Below are positions 7,147 to 8,246 of a DNA stretch of 8,246 nt, one piece after another. A program made the position numbers and the translations under genes. This DNA is from Clostridiales bacterium. Its GTDB lineage: Bacteria > Bacillota > Clostridia > Oscillospirales > QAMX01. Position 1 is the stretch's first letter; each line of letters begins with the position of its first letter. Location of the stretch: NCBI GenBank assembly GCA_003149835.1, contig QAMX01000055.1:1-8246 (forward strand), given 5' to 3'. Under the pieces are notes generated by a model, which was not told where the DNA came from, did not search any database, and saw nothing but the letters and a program-made list of their open reading frames with translations.

Positions 7147-7482
7147 TTACCGGGAGTTCGGCCGCTTCCGGAGGACATAGCTCGAAAGCGCGGCGATCAA
7201 CTCCGCATTGGTCGGTTTCTTGGCCAGCTTGTACCCGGTCATTTTATAATAATACTCTTTATCCCCGTCAATCCAAAATCTCTCTATAATTTTGCGGATG
7301 TCTTTCTCGACGTTGATGCCGCTTGTCCCGCTCTCCTCCGCAACCTTCGGATAAATCAGCTGCGTGATTCTGGTGACGGCTTCCTCATTTTGTACGGCAA
7401 TCTCCACCGCACGCGACAACATCTGATAGCCTTTGTATCGTTTTGAAAAGCCCAATCTGTCTAATATTGCCTGCATGGTCAT
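7147..7482 (-). CDS. Stand-alone Spo0A C-terminal DNA-binding domain protein
   Basis: A 111-aa protein matching essentially only the C-terminal effector domain of the sporulation regulator Spo0A. Conserved landmarks appear in family order: YKGYQMLSRAVEIA (16-29; Spo0A has IKGYLYLREAI), ITQLIYPKVAEE (39-50; ITKVLYPDIAKK), the recognition-helix region VEKDIRKIIERFW (58-70; VERAIRHAIEVAW), and KKPTNAELIA (88-97; AKPTNSEFIA). No receiver domain precedes it, so activity cannot be controlled by aspartate phosphorylation in the usual way. The ATG at 7482 is preferred over a TTG at 7488 and an ATG at 7476; no strong ribosome binding site is visible before any of them. It runs convergent to phoR. It is probably a small transcription regulator, with targets unknown; it need not act in sporulation. 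Confidence 0.85.
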   Translation of the reverse strand: MTMQAILDRLGFSKRYKGYQMLSRAVEIAVQNEEAVTRITQLIYPKVAEESGTSGINVEKDIRKIIERFWIDGDKEYYYKMTGYKLAKKPTNAELIAALSSYVLRKRPNSR

Positions 7483-7518
7483 AACCAACTTTCTCTTTCT
7501 ATTTCCAAAGTATATGAA

Positions 7519-7550
7519 ATCGCGCCGGCGCGGAACCGCGATCCTTTTTT
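7519..7550 (+). terminator. Plus-strand terminator-like hairpin inside the Spo0A-like leader
   Basis: ATCGCG (7519-7524) pairs with CGCGAT (7537-7542), and CCG (7525-7527) with CGG (7531-7533) inside it, leaving a 3-base loop and an AAC bulge; after two C bases comes a run of six T (7545-7550). On the plus strand this has the form of an intrinsic terminator, and it is the first such signal after phoR. On the minus strand it lies in the 5' leader of the Spo0A-like gene, where it could fold but lacks a T tail. Confidence 0.5.
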
Positions 7551-7598
7551 CTCCAATTACCGCCCATCTTTCAAGGTTGTCGGAACAAATCCGGTTTT

Positions 7599-7607
7599 AT
7601 TATAACA
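7599..7607 (-). promoter_or_regulatory. Extended -10 promoter of the Spo0A-like gene
   Basis: On the minus strand, positions 7607-7599 read TGT then a perfect TATAAT, an extended -10. No good -35 is found at 16-18 bp spacing; instead a 13-bp repeat unit occupies the region just upstream. Transcription would start near 7592, leaving a leader of about 110 nt before the ATG at 7482. Confidence 0.5.
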
Positions 7608-7660
7608 CATTCTGTCGTAATGCGCCACTGATTTTGTGTGCTTTTAGCATTCTTTCGTAA
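7608..7660 (-). promoter_or_regulatory. Pair of 13-bp direct repeats, putative operator
   Basis: Read on the minus strand, TTACGAAAGAATG (7660-7648) and TTACGACAGAATG (7620-7608) differ at one base and are spaced 40 bp start to start, close to four helical turns. The proximal copy ends three bases before the -10 element, in place of a -35. This layout suggests binding of a regulator, either an activator contacting polymerase or a repressor. The binding protein is unknown. Confidence 0.45.
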
Positions 7661-7690
7661 ACTTTTGTTTTACTAAATGTTTGCTATAAC

Positions 7691-8034
7691 ACCCCGCCAT
7701 GCGTTTTCCTCCGCCTGCCTCTCTTAGACCGTCAGAAAATTTAAGTTTAGACGCCGCAGAGAATGGCAGGTCGCGCCGTTTATTCATCAGACATGCCGAA
7801 AGACGCGGCAAAACGTTTGAAAACCGAACCGCGAAACCGACGGCAGGCGCTTGCCGGCCGTCGGTTTTGCGGTTATTGATTGGATATGCCCGCTTCCTGA
7901 ACACTGAGGGAGCCGGACTTCGTTTATTGCTTTTCGCCGATATCCTGCTATCGCCCATGAGCGTTTTACCAGGGCTGTTTTCGCTCGATTGTTCTGCGCC
8001 GTCTGCCGCCTGTGCGCCGGTTTTACAGGCGGCG
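7691..8034. other. Non-coding stretch with several hairpins
   Basis: Open frames exist on both strands here but none has a ribosome binding site or protein-like composition, so no gene is called. Visible structure: CCTGCC-TCTCT (7714-7724) pairs with AGAGA-AT-GGCAGG (7758-7770), enclosing CGTC/GACG (7730-7733 with 7750-7753); a long hairpin at 7827-7874; and GCCGCCTGT/ACAGGCGGC (8005-8013 with 8025-8033). A weak plus-strand TGC-TATAAC (7682-7690) precedes the first. The region could encode a small structured RNA of about 180 nt ending at the long hairpin, which is speculative. Confidence 0.35.
7827..7874. terminator. Long perfect hairpin, possible bidirectional terminator
   Basis: Positions 7827-7844 pair with 7857-7874 over 18 bp with a single G-U wobble, and GGC/GCC (7846-7848 with 7853-7855) extends the stem after one mismatch, leaving a 4-base loop. 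The core CCGACGGC...GCCGTCGG is preceded by AAA and followed by TTTT, so each strand has a short T-run within the stem. The T-run is short and continues into paired GCGG, so terminator activity is uncertain. Confidence 0.4.
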
Positions 8035-8084
8035 AAAAAAAATCTCTTTTTTATCTTGACACGGCGTCTGTTTTTTGGTATAAT
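8035..8084 (+). promoter_or_regulatory. Consensus promoter with UP-like element for tRNA-Ala
   Basis: TTGACA (8056-8061) and TATAAT (8079-8084) are both perfect consensus hexamers separated by the ideal 17 bp, and TGG before the -10 adds an extended -10. Directly upstream, A8 (8035-8042) and T6 (8047-8052) form an A/T tract resembling an UP element that binds the polymerase alpha subunit. Such full-consensus promoters are typical of stable-RNA genes. The start site would be near 8091, about 105 nt before the tRNA. Confidence 0.85.
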
Positions 8085-8090
8085 AACATC

Positions 8091-8196
8091 GTTGCGCAAG
8101 GGTTTGGCGATTTGTGGAATCAGGGCAGTCATTTTGACCGATCCTTTACTACTGTATACGGGCTTTTGTGCGTTGTTGTTTGTGTTTCATTGATCC
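8091..8196 (+). other. Leader between the stable-RNA promoter and tRNA-Ala
   Basis: This stretch would be transcribed ahead of the tRNA and removed by processing. It contains a small hairpin GTCA-TTT-TGAC (about 8128-8138). No gene or other tRNA is visible in it. Confidence 0.5.

Positions 8197-8246
<50 letters not shown>

Noticed and set aside
7577..7588. TTGTCGGAACAA as a Spo0A box
   Set aside because: It needs an inserted base to match TTTGTCRAA; it is a small 4-bp inverted repeat at most.
7624..7630. GCCACTG, a motif seen in cobalamin riboswitches
   Set aside because: The other conserved parts of that riboswitch are absent, and the position lies inside the upstream region of the Spo0A-like promoter.
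8005..8042. Hairpin plus A8 as an intrinsic terminator
   Set aside because: On the plus strand the tail is A, not T, and on the minus strand the hairpin is followed by AGACGG. The A-tract fits better as part of the tRNA promoter.
7644..8132. A minus-strand 162-codon open frame
   Set aside because: It overlaps the same hairpins and promoters, lacks a ribosome binding site and resembles no protein family; GC-rich DNA yields such frames by chance.
8134..8160. A second promoter, TTGACC with TATACG, closer to the tRNA
   Set aside because: The spacing is only 15 bp and the -10 is poor, while a perfect promoter lies just upstream.
7699..8193. A plus-strand 164-codon open frame
   Set aside because: It has no ribosome binding site, its composition is not protein-like, and it contains the long hairpin and the complete consensus promoter of the tRNA.

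Overview
The window carries a complete phosphate-starvation locus of a Gram-positive anaerobe, most likely a spore-forming-lineage member of the Clostridia (Oscillospirales-like). This is inferred from the moderately high GC, the Firmicutes-type lipoprotein PstS and PhoR, a stand-alone Spo0A DNA-binding domain, AGGAGG-type ribosome binding sites and a typical tRNA-Ala. The assignment to a family is an inference; no genus can be named from the sequence alone.

Layout: positions 1-310 are intergenic, with a putative minus-strand promoter firing out of the window to the left and a putative Pho-box promoter firing right into pstS. The plus-strand genes pstS, pstC, pstA, pstB, phoU, response regulator (phoB/phoP) and histidine kinase (phoR) fill 311-7027. 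PstS captures phosphate outside the membrane, PstC and PstA form the channel, PstB supplies ATP hydrolysis, PhoU links transporter state to the sensor, and PhoR/PhoB would close the loop by acting on the Pho-box-like repeats in front of pstS. A strong GC-rich hairpin separates pstS from pstC, and a 173-base gap separates phoU from the two-component pair.

The kinase gene converges on a small minus-strand gene (7147-7482) encoding only the Spo0A C-terminal DNA-binding domain, with no receiver. No clear terminator follows phoR; the first plus-strand terminator-like hairpin with a T-run is at 7519-7550, beyond the start of the Spo0A-like gene. Read-through would therefore be antisense to that whole gene. 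The Spo0A-like gene has its own extended -10 promoter with two 13-bp direct repeats upstream. From about 7690 to 8196 there is no convincing protein gene, but several hairpins, then a consensus promoter with an A/T-rich upstream element and a leader running into tRNA-Ala(GGC), which is cut by the window edge.

The most striking observation is that PstS is circularly permuted: the half normally at the C-terminus (phosphate-binding SREDGSGTRGAF motif through GYIP) follows the lipobox directly, and the half normally at the N-terminus (GSSSVTP through TTWSELNG) comes last, with the joint at the normal inter-domain boundary.
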